Positions 18,893 through 30,682 of a stretch of DNA of 64,000 nt are shown here, piece after piece. The stretch lies in NCBI RefSeq assembly GCF_900110345.1, contig NZ_FODJ01000012.1:50231-114230 (forward strand), given 5' to 3'. Every line of letters begins with the position of its first letter. Positions within the stretch are counted from its first letter, which is position 1. The translations under genes were made by a program, and so were the position numbers. The notes beneath the pieces were generated by a model. The model searched no databases and had not been told where the DNA came from. It saw only the letters and a list, made by a program, of their open reading frames with translations. This DNA comes from Amphibacillus marinus (GTDB taxonomy: Bacteria; Bacillota; Bacilli; Bacillales; Amphibacillaceae).

Positions 18893-19429
18893 TTACTTCG
18901 CAGTCTTACCTTCTTTACGACGAACATGTTCGCCCTCATAACGGATACCTTTACCTTTGTAAGGCTCTGGTTTACGGATTGCACGGATATTAGCAGCAAT
19001 AGCACCTACTAATTCTTTATCAATTCCTTTTACCACTACTTTTGTGTTAGCTGGTACTTCAATTTCAATACCTGCTGGTTGTTCGATTTCGACAGGATGT
19101 GAATAACCTGCACTAACAATAAGCTTATTACCTTGTTTTTGAGCACGGTAACCAACACCTTGGATTTCGAGTGCTTTTTCATAGCCTTTGTGTACACCTT
19201 CAACCATATTTGCGATCAGGCTGCGCGTTGTACCGTGTAAAGCTTTGTGTAATTTATTATCAGACGGTCTAGAAACCGTTACTTCATTACCATCGATGTT
19301 AACTGTCATGTCCACGTGAAGTTGACGTGTTAATTCACCTTTCGGCCCTTTAACTGTCACTTTGTTGTTATCATTCTTGATCTCAACACCTTCAGGGATT
19401 TCAATAACCTTAAGACCTATACGTGACAT
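18893..19429 (-). CDS. rplF: 50S ribosomal protein L6
   Basis: L6 sits near the factor-binding site at the base of the L7/L12 stalk. It has 178 residues formed by two duplicated domains. Typical blocks are [55 protein letters not shown] and the C-terminal [26 protein letters not shown]. It follows rpsH by 33 bases. Confidence 0.98.
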   Translation of the reverse strand: MSRIGLKVIEIPEGVEIKNDNNKVTVKGPKGELTRQLHVDMTVNIDGNEVTVSRPSDNKLHKALHGTTRSLIANMVEGVHKGYEKALEIQGVGYRAQKQGNKLIVSAGYSHPVEIEQPAGIEIEVPANTKVVVKGIDKELVGAIAANIRAIRKPEPYKGKGIRYEGEHVRRKEGKTAK

Positions 19430-19462
19430 CTACATGGCACCTCCTATCTTAATTAAAAATGA

Positions 19463-19861
19463 TTACCAAACGTAAGCAAGAACTTCGCCACCAATAGCTT
19501 GTTCGCGTGCTTCTTTGTCCGATAGAATACCTTTAGAAGTTGATACGATTGCGATTCCTAAGCCGTTAAGTACACGTGGTAACTCGCCAGCTTTCGCATA
19601 TACACGTAATCCTGGTTTACTAATACGTTTTAATCCAGTAATAACACGCTCTTCGTTCACACCATACTTCAAGAAAATACGTAGTACACCTTGTTTATTA
19701 TCTTCAACGAATTCATAATCGCGAACAAAGCCCTCACGCTTTAAAATATCTGCAATCTCCTTCTTAACTGTTGATGCAGGAAGCTCTAGCTTCTCATGGC
19801 GGACCATATTTGCGTTACGAATGCGTGTTAACATATCTGCAATTGGATCTGTCATAACCAT
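19463..19861 (-). CDS. rpsH: 30S ribosomal protein S8
   Basis: S8 is a primary 16S rRNA binder of the central domain and, in enterobacteria, a translational repressor of its operon. The 132 residues start [18 protein letters not shown] as in Bacillus and end with the conserved [15 protein letters not shown] and GGEVLAYVW. It lies 29 bases after rpsN. Confidence 0.98.
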   Translation of the reverse strand: MVMTDPIADMLTRIRNANMVRHEKLELPASTVKKEIADILKREGFVRDYEFVEDNKQGVLRIFLKYGVNEERVITGLKRISKPGLRVYAKAGELPRVLNGLGIAIVSTSKGILSDKEAREQAIGGEVLAYVW

Positions 19862-19890
19862 TAAATATTACCTCCTTCCCTAATCGGGGT

Positions 19891-20103
<213 letters not shown>

Positions 20104-20643
20104 TTATTTTTGGAAAGGCATACCAAGTTGTGTTAATAATTCACGAGCTTCTTCATCAGTGTTAGCAGTTGTAACGATGACGATATCCATACCGCGAACC
20201 TTAGTTACTTGGTCGTAATCTACTTCTGGGAAAATCAATTGTTCTTTCACGCCTAATGTATAGTTTCCACGTCCATCAAAGGCTTTGTTTGAAATACCAC
20301 GGAAATCACGTACACGTGGAAGCGATACATCAACAAGCTTTTGTAAGAATTCATACATACGCTCACCACGAAGGGTTACTTTCGCACCAATTGGCATACC
20401 CTCACGTAAACGGAAGCCCGCAATTGATTTCTTAGCCTTCGTAATCAGTGGTTGTTGACCAGAGATAAGCTTCAATTCATCTACAGCACTGTCTAATGCT
20501 TTAGAATTTTGAACAGCATCACCAACACCCATATTAATAACAATTTTCTCTACTTTAGGTACTTGCATTACTGAATCATAATTAAATTTTTCTACTAATG
20601 ATGACACGATGTCATTTTGGTATTTACTCTTTAGAGCGTTCAT
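20104..20643 (-). CDS. rplE: 50S ribosomal protein L5
   Basis: L5 binds 5S rRNA and contacts P-site tRNA through its flexible loop. It has 179 residues, with [58 protein letters not shown] and the C-terminal [19 protein letters not shown]. It follows rplX by 26 bases with a GAAAGGAGGG site. Confidence 0.98.
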   Translation of the reverse strand: MNALKSKYQNDIVSSLVEKFNYDSVMQVPKVEKIVINMGVGDAVQNSKALDSAVDELKLISGQQPLITKAKKSIAGFRLREGMPIGAKVTLRGERMYEFLQKLVDVSLPRVRDFRGISNKAFDGRGNYTLGVKEQLIFPEVDYDQVTKVRGMDIVIVTTANTDEEARELLTQLGMPFQK

Positions 20644-20669
20644 CTGAGTAGCCCTCCTTTCGTCGCTAA

Positions 20670-20981
20670 TTATTTATCTAACGCTTCACCGGATTTTTTA
20701 GCGATACGAACTTTCTTTCCGTCACGTTCTTCAAAACCTACGCGAGTTGGCTCGCCAGATTTCGGATCAATCGGTAATACATTAGAAACATGGATTGGCG
20801 CTTCTTGTTCAAGAATACCGCCCTGTGGATTATCTTGAGAAGGCTTCTGGTGTTTCTTAACGATATTAATGCCCTCAACAAGTACACGATCTTTTTTAGG
20901 GTAAGCGGCAAGAATGACTCCCTGCTTACCTTTATCTTTTCCAGATAAAACTTGTACTTTGTCACCTTTTTTTACATGCAT
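20670..20981 (-). CDS. rplX: 50S ribosomal protein L24
   Basis: L24 initiates 50S assembly and lies by the tunnel exit. It has 103 residues with the N-terminal KOW motif [20 protein letters not shown], followed by [13 protein letters not shown] and a basic C-terminus. A 91-base gap, larger than its neighbours', separates it from rplN; I see no promoter there. Confidence 0.98.
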   Translation of the reverse strand: MHVKKGDKVQVLSGKDKGKQGVILAAYPKKDRVLVEGINIVKKHQKPSQDNPQGGILEQEAPIHVSNVLPIDPKSGEPTRVGFEERDGKKVRIAKKSGEALDK

Positions 20982-21072
20982 GCTAGACGCACCTCCTTAC
21001 AAGGCTTTTCAATTCATACGATATTTTTAAGCGCTAAATGTCTTAGCTGCTTTACACTCTCAAAAAGTAAAA

Positions 21073-21486
<414 letters not shown>

Positions 21487-21491
21487 TTAAA

Positions 21492-21755
21492 TTAAATAAT
21501 TACTGCTTCTTCCACTACTTCAACAAGACGGAAGCGTTTTGTTGCTGATAATGGACGAGTTTCCATAATAGATACGATATCACCTGTTTTAGCTGTGTTG
21601 TTTTCGTCATGTGCCTTGAATTTCTTAGAGTACTTAACACGCTTACCATATAACGGGTGGAATTTATACGTTTCAACTAATACTGTAATCGTTTTGTCCA
21701 TTTTGTCAGATACAACGCGACCAGTATAAAGCTTACGGTTATTACGTTCTGTCAT
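21492..21755 (-). CDS. rpsQ: 30S ribosomal protein S17
   Basis: S17, an OB-fold primary binder of the 16S 5' domain. It has 87 residues: [39 protein letters not shown] and [20 protein letters not shown]. It lies 26 bases after rpmC with a GGAGG site in the usual rpmC-rpsQ-rplN order. Confidence 0.98.
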   Translation of the reverse strand: MTERNNRKLYTGRVVSDKMDKTITVLVETYKFHPLYGKRVKYSKKFKAHDENNTAKTGDIVSIMETRPLSATKRFRLVEVVEEAVII

Positions 21756-21781
21756 TTGAGGCTAACCTCCTCTCGAGTTTA

Positions 21782-21982
21782 CTAGTTATTAACGCTAAGC
21801 TCTCTTTCACGAACGACAGTTTTCATACGGGCGATGGATTTACGAACTTCACGAAGACGTGCAGTGTTTTCCAATTGACCTGTAGCTAACTGAAAACGTA
21901 GATTGAAAAGCTCTTCTTTTAATGACTTAACTTTCTGTTCAATTTCGGCAGTGGTTAGTTCTCTGATTTCATTAGCCTTCAT
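21782..21982 (-). CDS. rpmC: 50S ribosomal protein L29
   Basis: L29, a 66-residue helical hairpin at the tunnel exit that contacts signal recognition particle and trigger factor. I chose the ATG at 21982 ([17 protein letters not shown]), the usual start; the longer frame reads back into rplP. It overlaps the end of rplP by 11 bases, so translation is coupled. Confidence 0.97.
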   Translation of the reverse strand: MKANEIRELTTAEIEQKVKSLKEELFNLRFQLATGQLENTARLREVRKSIARMKTVVRERELSVNN

Positions 21983-22406
21983 TGATTTCACCACCAATTT
22001 CTTCACGTTTTACAAACTTAGTTTTCACTGGAAGCTTGTGTGATGCAAGACGAAGTGCCTCTCTCGCTACTTCCTCTGGAACTCCAGCGATTTCAAACAT
22101 AATCTTTCCTGGTTTGACAACGGCTACCCATCCTTCAGGAGCACCTTTACCAGAACCCATCCGAACTTCTAAAGGTTTCTTTGTAAATGGTTTATCAGGG
22201 AAGATTTTAATCCAAACTTTCCCACCACGCTTCATGTAACGCGTCATAGCGATACGCGCAGACTCAATTTGACGACTGGTAATCCAAGCAGCTTCTAGAG
22301 CTTGCAATCCGAATTCACCGAATGCAACTTCTGTGCCACCTTTTGCTTTACCTTTTAAACTAGTACGGTGTTGCTTACGATGTTTTACACGTTTAGGCAT
22401 TAACAT
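21972..22406 (-). CDS. rplP: 50S ribosomal protein L16
   Basis: L16 organises the A-site region of the 50S. It has 144 residues, as in Bacillus, with [61 protein letters not shown] and the C-terminal [15 protein letters not shown]. The ATG at 22406 is 7 bases after a GGAAGGGGG site. It lies between rpsC and rpmC. Confidence 0.98.
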   Translation of the reverse strand: MLMPKRVKHRKQHRTSLKGKAKGGTEVAFGEFGLQALEAAWITSRQIESARIAMTRYMKRGGKVWIKIFPDKPFTKKPLEVRMGSGKGAPEGWVAVVKPGKIMFEIAGVPEEVAREALRLASHKLPVKTKFVKREEIGGEINEG

Positions 22407-22423
22407 AATATGTGCCCCCTTCC

Positions 22424-23065
22424 TTACTTTTTGTTTTTAGTTGGAAGGACTTCTCCACGGTAGATCCACACTTTAACACCAAGTTTACCGTAAGTAGTAT
22501 CTGCTTCAGCAGTACCATAATCGATATCAGCGCGAAGTGTGTGTAGTGGTACAGTTCCTTCACTATAGCTTTCCGAACGTGCCATATCCGCGCCACCAAG
22601 ACGACCAGATACTTGTGTACGAATACCTTTTGCTCCTGCACGCATTGCTCGTTGAATAACTTGCTTTTGCGCACGACGGAATGAAATACGTCCTTCTAAT
22701 TGACGTGCAATATTTTCTGCTACTAATTTAGCATCAATATCAGGCTTTTTAATTTCCACAATGTTAATGTGAACTTTTTTGCCAGTTAATTCATTCAATG
22801 ATTTACGAAGTGCTTCAACTTCTGAACCACCTTTACCAATAACCATACCTGGCTTAGCAGTTGAAATTGAGATGTTAACACGGTTTGCAGCGCGCTCGAT
22901 TTCTACTTTAGAAACAGCAGCGTCTTTTAAGCGTGTCTCGATATAATCACGAATCTTAATATCTTCATGTAATAAGTCTGCATAATCTTTGCCCGCGTAC
23001 CATTTTGAATCCCAGTCACGGATAACGCCGACTCGGAGTCCTATCGGATTGACTTTTTGACCCAC
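22424..23065 (-). CDS. rpsC: 30S ribosomal protein S3
   Basis: S3 lines the mRNA entry tunnel. Its 213 residues include the start [20 protein letters not shown], a KH domain with the signature [11 protein letters not shown] and [10 protein letters not shown], and the C-terminal [12 protein letters not shown] and [20 protein letters not shown]. Three bases separate it from rplV, so coupling is likely. Confidence 0.98.
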   Translation of the reverse strand: MGQKVNPIGLRVGVIRDWDSKWYAGKDYADLLHEDIKIRDYIETRLKDAAVSKVEIERAANRVNISISTAKPGMVIGKGGSEVEALRKSLNELTGKKVHINIVEIKKPDIDAKLVAENIARQLEGRISFRRAQKQVIQRAMRAGAKGIRTQVSGRLGGADMARSESYSEGTVPLHTLRADIDYGTAEADTTYGKLGVKVWIYRGEVLPTKNKK

Positions 23066-23068
23066 AGA

Positions 23069-23410
23069 TTATCCCTCCTTCTTTTCTGATACAACTACAG
23101 TAATGTGACTTGTTCTTTTGTTAATTTGGCTAGCACGACCTTGTGCACGTGGGCGGAAACGTTTAAGTGTTACGCCTTCGTTCACAAATGCTTCTGAAAC
23201 GTAAAGGTTCTCTACGTCCATCTCATAGTTGTGCTCTGCATTTGCGATCGCAGAGTTTAATACTTTCTCAACAACTGGGCTTGCACCGCGTTGTGTATGC
23301 TTTAAAATAGCAATTGCTTCTCCAACATTCTTGCCTCGAATTAAATCTACGACTAAACGAACTTTACGAGGAGCAATTCTAACAGTATTTGCAACAGCTT
23401 TAGCTTGCAT
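23069..23410 (-). CDS. rplV: 50S ribosomal protein L22
   Basis: L22's long beta hairpin forms part of the exit-tunnel constriction and is a site of macrolide-resistance mutations. The ATG at 23410 gives 113 residues ([20 protein letters not shown]), the Bacillus length; the codon before it is a TTG and less likely. The hairpin tip region [19 protein letters not shown] is intact. Confidence 0.98.
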   Translation of the reverse strand: MQAKAVANTVRIAPRKVRLVVDLIRGKNVGEAIAILKHTQRGASPVVEKVLNSAIANAEHNYEMDVENLYVSEAFVNEGVTLKRFRPRAQGRASQINKRTSHITVVVSEKKEG

Positions 23411-23430
23411 CAAGAGTGCCTCCTCTCCTA

Positions 23431-23709
23431 TTAGCGTTTTGTTTTCTTGTCATCGCCCGCATGCCCTTTGAATGTGCGTGTCGGTGCGAATTCACCTAAT
23501 TTATGTCCAACCATATCTTCTGTTACATAAACCGGAACGTGTTTACGTCCGTCATAAACAGCGATAGTGTGTCCTACAAAGTTAGGGAAAATAGTAGAAC
23601 GACGTGACCAAGATTTCACAACCTGTTTCTTGTCGTCTGAATTTAACTTCTCAATCTTGCTCATTAAATGATCATCTACAAAAGGTCCCTTTTTTAAGCT
23701 ACGACCCAT
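23431..23709 (-). CDS. rpsS: 30S ribosomal protein S19
   Basis: S19 of the 30S head, neighbour of S13 and part of the A-site finger bridge. It has 92 residues: [42 protein letters not shown] and [21 protein letters not shown]. It lies 57 bases after rplB with AGGGAGG upstream. Confidence 0.98.
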   Translation of the reverse strand: MGRSLKKGPFVDDHLMSKIEKLNSDDKKQVVKSWSRRSTIFPNFVGHTIAVYDGRKHVPVYVTEDMVGHKLGEFAPTRTFKGHAGDDKKTKR

Positions 23710-23766
23710 ACATAAGCCTCCCTTCGTGATTGGCGGACGGGTGTATATGCCCGTCGTTCAATCCCG

Positions 23767-24597
23767 TTATTTTTTACGCTTACGAACGATAAATTTATCA
23801 GATGCTTTATTACGTTTACGTGTTTTCTTACCAAGTGTTGGTTTACCCCATGGTGACATTGGTGATTTACGACCAATTGGCGCGCGACCTTCACCACCAC
23901 CGTGTGGGTGATCATTAGGGTTCATTACGGAACCACGAACTGTTGGACGGATACCTTTCCAACGAGAACGACCAGCTTTACCGACACGAATCAATTCATG
24001 CTCTAAGTTACCAACCTGACCGATTGTAGCGCGACAAGTCCCTAGAACAAGGCGAACCTCACCTGAAGCTAAACGTACAAGTACGTATTTCTCTTCACGG
24101 CCTAAGATTTGAGCTTGTGAACCTGCAGAACGAGCAAGCTGTCCTCCGCGACCTGGTTTTAATTCGATGTTATGAATGATGGTACCAACTGGGATACTCA
24201 TAAGTTGTAAAGCGTTACCCACTTTAATATCAGAGCCTTCTCCAGAGAAGATTTCCTGACCTACTTGAATGCCTTTTGGAGCAAGGATGTAGCGTTTTTC
24301 TCCATCAGCATAGTGAATTAAAGCAATGTTTGCTGAACGGTTTGGATCATACTCTATTGTAGCAACGCGACCTGGTATACCATCTTTGTCACGTTTGAAA
24401 TCAATCACACGGTATTGGCGCTTATGCCCACCGCCTTGATGACGAACCGTTAACTTACCTTGGTTGTTACGACCACCACGTTTAGATAGTGGTTGTAGAA
24501 GTGATTTCTCAGGCTTGTTTGTTGTTAATTCAGCAAAGTCAGAGCCTGACATATTACGTCTACCGTTAGAAGTTGGTTTATACTTCTTAATCGCCAT
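23767..24597 (-). CDS. rplB: 50S ribosomal protein L2
   Basis: L2 is required for subunit association and peptidyl-transferase integrity. It has 276 residues. Motifs: the RNA-binding [18 protein letters not shown] and [19 protein letters not shown], and the C-terminal catalytic-region loop [19 protein letters not shown] with the conserved His at the GGGEG turn. The tail is basic. It follows rplW by 28 bases. Confidence 0.98.
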   Translation of the reverse strand: MAIKKYKPTSNGRRNMSGSDFAELTTNKPEKSLLQPLSKRGGRNNQGKLTVRHQGGGHKRQYRVIDFKRDKDGIPGRVATIEYDPNRSANIALIHYADGEKRYILAPKGIQVGQEIFSGEGSDIKVGNALQLMSIPVGTIIHNIELKPGRGGQLARSAGSQAQILGREEKYVLVRLASGEVRLVLGTCRATIGQVGNLEHELIRVGKAGRSRWKGIRPTVRGSVMNPNDHPHGGGEGRAPIGRKSPMSPWGKPTLGKKTRKRNKASDKFIVRKRKK

Positions 24598-24625
24598 CTT
24601 GTTTCCCTCCTTCTCTTGTTACGTT

Positions 24626-24919
24626 TTATTCTACACCTTCAAAGAAATCTAGTTCTTTACTGTCTTCAGATAACTGAACAATCGCTTTTTTGCGATTTGG
24701 ACGGTAGCCACTATGACGACCCATACGCTTGAGTTTACCTTTAATGTTTGAAGTGTTGATTTTGACAACTTTCACACCAAAGATTTCTTCAACTGCAGAC
24801 TTAATCTCAGTTTTGTTTGCTTTCGTGTTAACTTCAAATGTGTATTTTTTATCAACCATTTGGTCGGCAGAGTGTTCCGTAATAATTGGGCGCTTAATGA
24901 TATCGCGTGGATCTTTCAT
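24626..24919 (-). CDS. rplW: 50S ribosomal protein L23
   Basis: L23 at the tunnel exit docks trigger factor and SRP. It has 97 residues: [41 protein letters not shown] and the loop [20 protein letters not shown]. Its ATG overlaps the rplD stop by one base. Confidence 0.98.
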   Translation of the reverse strand: MKDPRDIIKRPIITEHSADQMVDKKYTFEVNTKANKTEIKSAVEEIFGVKVVKINTSNIKGKLKRMGRHSGYRPNRKKAIVQLSEDSKELDFFEGVE

Positions 24920-25542
24920 TATGCAAGCACCTCCCCTGCTTTTTCCGCTGCATCTTTCGTGATGATCAGCTTGTCATGAGTAAGTAAATCAAGTACGTTG
25001 ATTAGACTTACAGATAGTACTTTTACGTTTGGTAAGTTACTTGCACTCTTTGCAACAACTTCGTCTTTATCAGCTGTAACAATAAGTACTTTTTCCGTTA
25101 CCTTTAACGCAGATAAAAGCGTAACAACTTCTTTTGTTTTTGGTTTTTCAATTGCTAAACCTTCTAAAACAACTAAGCTATCTTCTTTCACTTTAGAAGA
25201 AAGTGCTGATTTAAGTGCTAATCGACGAACTTTCTTTGGTAACTTATAGCTATAGCTACGTGGTGTTGGACCAAACACAACGCCACCACCAACCCATTGT
25301 GGTGATCGGATTGAACCTTGACGGGCACGACCTGTACCTTTTTGACGCCATGGTTTACGGCCTCCGCCGCTTACTGCTGAACGATTTTTAACAGCGTGTG
25401 TTCCTTGACGGCGTGATGCTTGTTGCATAACTACAGCGTCGTGTAACACAGGCTCATTTGGCTCAATGCCAAATACTGCATCGTTTAATTCTACATCCCC
25501 TACTTGAGAACCGCTTTGGTTAAATAGTGCTACTTTAGGCAT
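24919..25542 (-). CDS. rplD: 50S ribosomal protein L4
   Basis: L4 contributes a long loop to the exit tunnel. It has 207 residues. The loop contains [20 protein letters not shown] and [17 protein letters not shown], and the globular part has [14 protein letters not shown]. In E. coli L4 represses the S10 operon; Bacilli are not known to use that leader. It lies 24 bases after rplC. Confidence 0.98.
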   Translation of the reverse strand: MPKVALFNQSGSQVGDVELNDAVFGIEPNEPVLHDAVVMQQASRRQGTHAVKNRSAVSGGGRKPWRQKGTGRARQGSIRSPQWVGGGVVFGPTPRSYSYKLPKKVRRLALKSALSSKVKEDSLVVLEGLAIEKPKTKEVVTLLSALKVTEKVLIVTADKDEVVAKSASNLPNVKVLSVSLINVLDLLTHDKLIITKDAAEKAGEVLA

Positions 25543-25566
25543 GACATATCCTCCCTTCGAATTATA

Positions 25567-26199
25567 TTAGTTAGCCTTTATTGCACTCGTAATTTTCACG
25601 AATGATTTTTTTGATCCTGGCACGTTACCTTTAATTAATAAAAGATTACGCTCTGCATCAACTTTAACAACTTCAAGGTTTTGAACAGTAGTTGTCTCAC
25701 TACCCATGTGTCCAGGTAATTTCTTACCTTTCATTACACGCGCTGGTTCAGCTGCTGCTCCCATTGAACCTGGCCCTCTGTGGTAATGTGAACCGTGACT
25801 CATTGGACCACGTTGTTGATTGTGGCGCTTAATTGAACCTTGGAACCCTTTACCCTTTGAAGTACCTGTTGCATCAATAACATCTCCAGCTTGGAAAACC
25901 TCTACGCTTAGCTCTTGACCGACTTCATACTCGTCAAGGTTTACGTTACGGAATTCACGAATGAAGCGCTTAGGAGTAGTGCTCGCTTTTGCAGCATGTC
26001 CTTTTGATGGTTTGTTAGCATTTACTTCTTTTTGATCAGCAAATCCAACTTGAATCGCTTCATACCCGTCGTTTTCTAGTGTTCTTTTTTGAAGAACAAC
26101 GTTTGGTTCAGCTTGAACAACTGTTACTGGGATTAATTCGCCTGTTTCAGTGAAAATCTGTGTCATGCCGACTTTACGACCTAAGATTCCTTTCGTCAT
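25567..26199 (-). CDS. rplC: 50S ribosomal protein L3
   Basis: L3 is one of the first 50S assembly proteins, with an extension reaching the peptidyl-transferase centre. It has 210 residues: [20 protein letters not shown], the [21 protein letters not shown] extension with the glutamine that is methylated in some bacteria, and [19 protein letters not shown]. It follows rpsJ by 26 bases. Confidence 0.98.
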   Translation of the reverse strand: MTKGILGRKVGMTQIFTETGELIPVTVVQAEPNVVLQKRTLENDGYEAIQVGFADQKEVNANKPSKGHAAKASTTPKRFIREFRNVNLDEYEVGQELSVEVFQAGDVIDATGTSKGKGFQGSIKRHNQQRGPMSHGSHYHRGPGSMGAAAEPARVMKGKKLPGHMGSETTTVQNLEVVKVDAERNLLLIKGNVPGSKKSFVKITSAIKAN

Positions 26200-26225
26200 C
26201 CGTTACACCTCCTAAAAAATTTAAA

Positions 26226-26558
<333 letters not shown>

Positions 26559-26669
26559 TTATAATAGACATTCTCCGCGAAAATTTCTTTAGCCACCGAA
26601 CCCATGGCAAAGGGGCCGTGTGTGCCAACAACCTTCCGCATCATCGCCTTTAAATGACCAACATTTCAT

Positions 26670-26698
26670 ATTATATATAAAATAGCCTTTCATTGCAA
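26670..26698 (-). promoter_or_regulatory. SigA-type promoter of the S10 operon
   Basis: On the minus strand TTGCAA (26693-26698), a 17-bp spacer and TATAAT (26670-26675). An A8-CGCG-T7 tract lies just upstream of the -35 (about 26709-26729) and would serve as an UP element. The leader to the rpsJ ATG is about 130 bases. Confidence 0.8.
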
Positions 26699-26800
26699 GG
26701 TTTATTAGAAAAAAATCGCGTTTTTTTTAGGATGATTCTTTTCACGACAAAAATCGTGATAATTATACGGATAATCAATTAATTCAACTGGTCAATGCAG

Positions 26801-27529
26801 CTAATTAATACTGCTATCCTTAAACCAACTTAGAAGTTGATCAATAATTTGATCCTGTTGCTCCTGAGCCGTAATGGTAGCATCATTATCTCCCTTTTGC
26901 GGACCGTATAAACCAAATTGCGCATGGTTTCCACCAGATATCTGATTGAATTGTGCTTGCTCCGAAAGTAACGCCTCACGTTCTAGCACCTTTTCTGGCG
27001 TTGATAACCCATCTAGCTCAGCGTAGATTGAAAGCATTGGTAGATCAAGAGCTGAGAAATCATTTGTTGGATAGGAGGCAAGAAAGAATAGCCCTGCAAT
27101 CTGGTTTAAGTGCTCGAAGGTATAGCTCGCTGCTGCAACCCCACCTAACGAGTGCCCACCAAGATACCAGTTCTCAATAGCCGGGTATTCTTCAATGATC
27201 TCATTAGCTTTGTTAATATCCAATATCGCAAAATTTAGTCTCACTTCAGGAATAACAACTAAATAACCCTGATCGCTAAGCTTGAGGGCAAGGTAACTAT
27301 AAGCTTCCGGCTCTACCTTGGCACCCGGATACAAGATGATCCCTTCTATACTCTGTTCCTCTGGTTCAAAAACAACCCAATCATTGACTCTAGGAATAGC
27401 TTCGACATGTTGATGAAGGAACTCACTTGCTTGGTAGGTTTGTTGGGACCAGACGTAAAAGCCAAGTAGACTTACAATTAACATTACTATTACGGGGATA
27501 ATGCCATATTTAATAATTTTCTTCCACAC
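26801..27529 (-). CDS. Membrane-anchored alpha/beta hydrolase
   Basis: A 242-residue hydrolase of the alpha/beta-hydrolase fold-5 type. An N-terminal hydrophobic segment (about 8-28) should anchor it with the catalytic domain outside. The nucleophile elbow is GGHSLGG with Ser127; the likely acid is Asp173 (AELDGLS) and the base His202 (GGNHAQFG). The ILYPGAKVEPEAY segment near the start forms the oxyanion region. Substrate unknown; the family is usually annotated as esterases. Bacillus also keeps a hydrolase gene (ybaC) beside the S10 operon, but that protein belongs to a different subfamily. Confidence 0.8.
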   Translation of the reverse strand: MWKKIIKYGIIPVIVMLIVSLLGFYVWSQQTYQASEFLHQHVEAIPRVNDWVVFEPEEQSIEGIILYPGAKVEPEAYSYLALKLSDQGYLVVIPEVRLNFAILDINKANEIIEEYPAIENWYLGGHSLGGVAAASYTFEHLNQIAGLFFLASYPTNDFSALDLPMLSIYAELDGLSTPEKVLEREALLSEQAQFNQISGGNHAQFGLYGPQKGDNDATITAQEQQDQIIDQLLSWFKDSSIN

Positions 27530-27643
27530 TAAACATCATCCTTCTCAATTATCTACATGTTGCTGCCTAGTTATTATATTATATAGAAGGAATAGCATTC
27601 AAATACTTTAGGGGATTTTATTTAGCAAGCTTTATCTCATTAA

Positions 27644-27675
27644 AATAACCGCTAACTGTTAAATTAGCGGTTATT
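27644..27675 (-). terminator. Terminator after the lipoprotein gene
   Basis: Perfect 12-bp stem (27644-27655 with 27664-27675), 8-base loop. On the minus strand it ends in TTATTTTAATG, about 45 bases after the lipoprotein stop. Confidence 0.75.
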
Positions 27676-27718
27676 ACATATTTATAGAGTTAAAGAAAAT
27701 AAGCTTTTTAACATCCCG

Positions 27719-28249
27719 TTAGTCACTATTAGCAAAACCTTCGCTTAGTGTAAATTCATAATAAAAAATTTCTCCATCAATCTCAAATGCAAAATAAATC
27801 TTTTCCCCTTTGGATTCTAGATATTCCCTTGCATCATCTTGAAGGTTTTCTGGATGTTGAACTAATATTGAGGCTGTGTGCTCCCAATCGAAGTTTTTTT
27901 CGAAAATTCTCTTGTCTGATTCAAAACTATTGCGACTAAGATAATACTGCTCTAACTCTTCAGGTAAAAAACCTATATATTTAAAATCTATATCCATATT
28001 AGTTAGATTTTTAATTAGAAAGGTGAACTCTAATCTCCTCTCGAAATCATTTTCGTCTTCAATTTGATAATCTGTAATTTCAATGCTTAACTTGTCAAAC
28101 AATGGATTTTCTTCGCCCTCAAGTTTCTCGATTTCTTCAATAACTTGCTCATAAGCTAAATCCTCAAAGTCAATTGCGTTTGCACTTTTATTTGAACAAG
28201 CGGTAAGTAACAATACTATCCCTAATAACAAACATAATTTTCTATGCAT
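27719..28249 (-). CDS. Lipoprotein of unknown function, partner of the upstream secreted protein
   Basis: A 176-residue protein with a clear lipoprotein signal: MHRK, a hydrophobic core and the lipobox LTAC (Cys18). The mature domain is strongly acidic, with alternating hydrophobic residues that suggest a beta-rich fold (FTFLIKNLTNMDIDF, KIYFAFEIDGEIFYYEF). Not recognised. It starts 15 bases after the stop of the secreted-protein gene and has its own terminator, so the two form a two-gene operon. A membrane-tethered acidic partner of an exported basic protein could be an immunity or chaperone protein; this is inference from layout only. Confidence 0.7.
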   Translation of the reverse strand: MHRKLCLLLGIVLLLTACSNKSANAIDFEDLAYEQVIEEIEKLEGEENPLFDKLSIEITDYQIEDENDFERRLEFTFLIKNLTNMDIDFKYIGFLPEELEQYYLSRNSFESDKRIFEKNFDWEHTASILVQHPENLQDDAREYLESKGEKIYFAFEIDGEIFYYEFTLSEGFANSD

Positions 28250-28264
28250 ATTAACCCCCTACAA

Positions 28265-28996
28265 CTAATAGCTCTCCGAATACTTTCCTGTGCCATTTCT
28301 CCATCGACCTTGGATAATCTCAGCTAGCCTCTTTTTATTCATGTAATTAGGAGCCTTGGAAATGACACTTGGTTTATCTTTTAATTTTGAATAATCGTAA
28401 TCGGCAACCTTAACTTTATCACTTCCTTTAGGAATATAAGAGACAACCACATGTTCATACCAATAACGACTAAGGCTATAGCCATAATCTTGCCAGCGAC
28501 CTCCATTATAGACGTATAACCAATGGTAGAAGTAACGATCTGAATATTGTGTGCTAACAGTTACACTTTTACCAGTGCCACTACCTATATCCTTCTTTAC
28601 TTTTTTTAGTGAATTCCAAATCGAATTACCAGTCTGAATCCACGATCCAACAACAGGTATTTTAGTCGCAATAGTAATTGATGCGCTTTTAAACGTTTCC
28701 ATTGACTTAAAATCTCTTGTTCTTCTATCTCTCAATCCATTTAGTTTAGTGAGCTCATCACTAATCTTTGTAGCTCCATTACCCGGGTTAACTGCAAACG
28801 GTCTAATTAGCCCTTCTTCTACTTCTGGAAAGAAAATTTCAGTATTAATAACTGTTGTCTCTGAAGGAGAGTGTGGTGGCTCTATATATTGAAATGTATC
28901 AATATTACTTCCCTGTGCAGATACAATAGGTGAATAATTAAAAATTAGTAAAGTAAAAAGCAATACAACTACAAATAATTTTTTAAATGTCCCCAA
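28265..28996 (-). CDS. Secreted protein of unknown function, basic C-terminal half
   Basis: Read from TTG at 28996 (243 residues), because GGAG lies 8 bases before it and the product then starts with a proper signal peptide (GTFKKLF, a hydrophobic core, cleavage near VSA at 27). The longer frame adds 29 Lys/Ile-rich residues without a ribosome site. The mature protein has an acidic proline-rich start, a helix-prone middle with ATKIPVVGSWIQTGNSIWNSLKK, and a basic, Tyr/Trp-rich end (FYHWLYVYNGGRWQDYGYS). No known catalytic motif. It is first in an operon with the lipoprotein. An exported toxin or a wall-binding protein are possibilities; neither is proven. Confidence 0.7.
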   Translation of the reverse strand: MGTFKKLFVVVLLFTLLIFNYSPIVSAQGSNIDTFQYIEPPHSPSETTVINTEIFFPEVEEGLIRPFAVNPGNGATKISDELTKLNGLRDRRTRDFKSMETFKSASITIATKIPVVGSWIQTGNSIWNSLKKVKKDIGSGTGKSVTVSTQYSDRYFYHWLYVYNGGRWQDYGYSLSRYWYEHVVVSYIPKGSDKVKVADYDYSKLKDKPSVISKAPNYMNKKRLAEIIQGRWRNGTGKYSESY

Positions 28997-29012
28997 TAAA
29001 ATCACTCCTAAT

Positions 29013-29040
29013 ATACTAGCATAACAATAAAAAAAGTAAA
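29013..29040 (-). promoter_or_regulatory. Probable promoter of the secreted-protein/lipoprotein operon
   Basis: On the minus strand TTTACT (29035-29040), a 16-bp spacer and an extended -10, TGC-TAGTAT (hexamer 29013-29018). Long A and T tracts upstream (29041-29090) resemble an UP element or bent DNA. Confidence 0.5.
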
Positions 29041-29306
29041 CAATTTTTGTAATTTTTTTGTTTTTTATTCTTTTTTTTACCAATAAGTTAAAAAAGTTTT
29101 GACATTATGATGTTTCAACTAAACACTTAAACTTATTAGGATGCTCAGCAAGCAATGAGACATCTTCAGAAATCACAATAAGCTTATCTTTTGCAGTATT
29201 TTATATAAAATAACAGCCTTGTAAGATAACGAAAAACTATCGTTTCATCTCAACAACTCGTCACATGATACTTTTTTTGTGATCAAGATCAGTTAAAGTA
29301 AACCAA

Positions 29307-29340
29307 AAAAAATCCGATCCCCAAACGGGAATCGGATTTT
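29307..29340 (-). terminator. Terminator of the str operon after tuf
   Basis: On the minus strand AAAATCCGATTCCC pairs with GGG-ATCGGATT (one bulge) around a short loop, followed by eight Ts, 26 bases after the tuf stop. Confidence 0.85.
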
Positions 29341-29366
29341 CACTTAAAGCATTTGTATGCTATAAA

Positions 29367-30557
<1,191 letters not shown>

Positions 30558-30682
30558 TATATAGTTCCTCCTTTAAATAAATAAAAGTAATTTTTTATAT
30601 GACATGTATGTGTGCTTAGAAGCCAGTTACAACTAACTAAGCTCACAATACAAGTTATACTTTAATTTCAACAAAAAATCAA

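Noticed and set aside
23694..23915. Frame of 73 codons between rpsS and rplB on the minus strand
   Set aside because: Overlaps the conserved end of rplB out of frame and has no similarity to ribosomal proteins.
29041..29090. Long A and T tracts considered as a replication or plasmid origin
   Set aside because: No DnaA boxes, iterons or initiator gene nearby; they fit an UP-like promoter region.
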